A stretch of 64,000 bases of DNA from JACCZX01 sp963829995. Lineage in GTDB: Bacteria; Pseudomonadota; Gammaproteobacteria; Burkholderiales; Burkholderiaceae_F. Under the pieces are notes generated by a model, which saw nothing but the letters and a program-made list of their open reading frames with translations, did not search any database and was not told where the DNA came from. Below are positions 63,979 to 64,000 of this stretch, in pieces. The position numbers and the translations under genes were made by a program. How positions within the stretch are numbered: the stretch's first letter is position 1; every line of letters starts with the position of its first letter. The stretch lies in contig CAWHKW010000020.1 of assembly GCA_963829995.1 (NCBI GenBank), positions 23,626 to 87,625 of the forward strand, read 5' to 3'.

Positions 63979-64000
63979 CCGTTACTGGAGAGCCTTCGGA

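Overview
The window looks like chromosomal DNA from a GC-rich Gram-negative bacterium, most likely a betaproteobacterium of the Burkholderiales type. This is an inference from gene content: a YaeQ protein, an exodeoxyribonuclease III, an Mla-type permease/MCE pair, Tat substrates, a PEP-CTERM protein and many outer-membrane lipoproteins. I see no rRNA, tRNA, CRISPR array, phage or insertion sequence. Genes are densely packed on both strands.

Layout. 0-5.3 kb: end of a hydrolase gene, exonuclease III, small proteins, a YdiK/AI-2E transporter, an acetyltransferase, Gfa and an SMP-30 protein. 5.3-13.4 kb: membrane proteins, a potassium-channel-like protein, a D-2-hydroxyacid dehydrogenase with a cytochrome P450, a multi-rhodanese secreted protein, a glycosyltransferase and YaeQ. 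13.5-25 kb: quinone reductase, App1-like phosphatase, a thioredoxin-NhaA fusion, a complete dipeptide/oligopeptide ABC transporter (binding protein, two permeases, two ATPases) and a divergent M20 peptidase. 25-27.4 kb: an Mla-like permease, MCE protein and lipoprotein. 27.4-31.6 kb: a leftward cluster of NmrA-like protein, two secreted c-type cytochromes, an MBL-fold protein and a membrane protein. It faces a rightward SRPBCC-ArsR-SRPBCC operon (31.8-33.1 kb) with a recognisable operator-promoter. 33-43.9 kb: MalT/LuxR regulator, lipoprotein hydrolase, CadC-like regulator, threonine aldolase, DUF3500 protein and PhoD-like phosphatase. 44-53.6 kb: an unusual TonB protein, a VOC protein flanked by two gene remnants, a paralogous pair of secreted proteins, a TPR protein and a cyclase/STAND-ATPase regulator. 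53.6-64 kb: PEP-CTERM protein, a three-lipoprotein operon, MntP, an acetyltransferase/histidine kinase pair, a zinc-ribbon protein, a serine hydrolase, a pilin, a hydroxyisobutyrate-dehydrogenase-like enzyme, a second acetyltransferase and a DM13 protein.

A striking property of the first 44 kb is that ten otherwise intact genes are broken by one to three frame changes. All fourteen that I traced have the sense of a single extra base. That uniformity points to insertion errors in the underlying sequence rather than to gene decay, so I annotate these as whole genes with frameshifts. The most interesting candidate system is the 27.4-33.1 kb divergon: a redox/cytochrome cluster facing an ArsR-SRPBCC operon, with a palindrome inside a near-consensus promoter and phased direct repeats between them.
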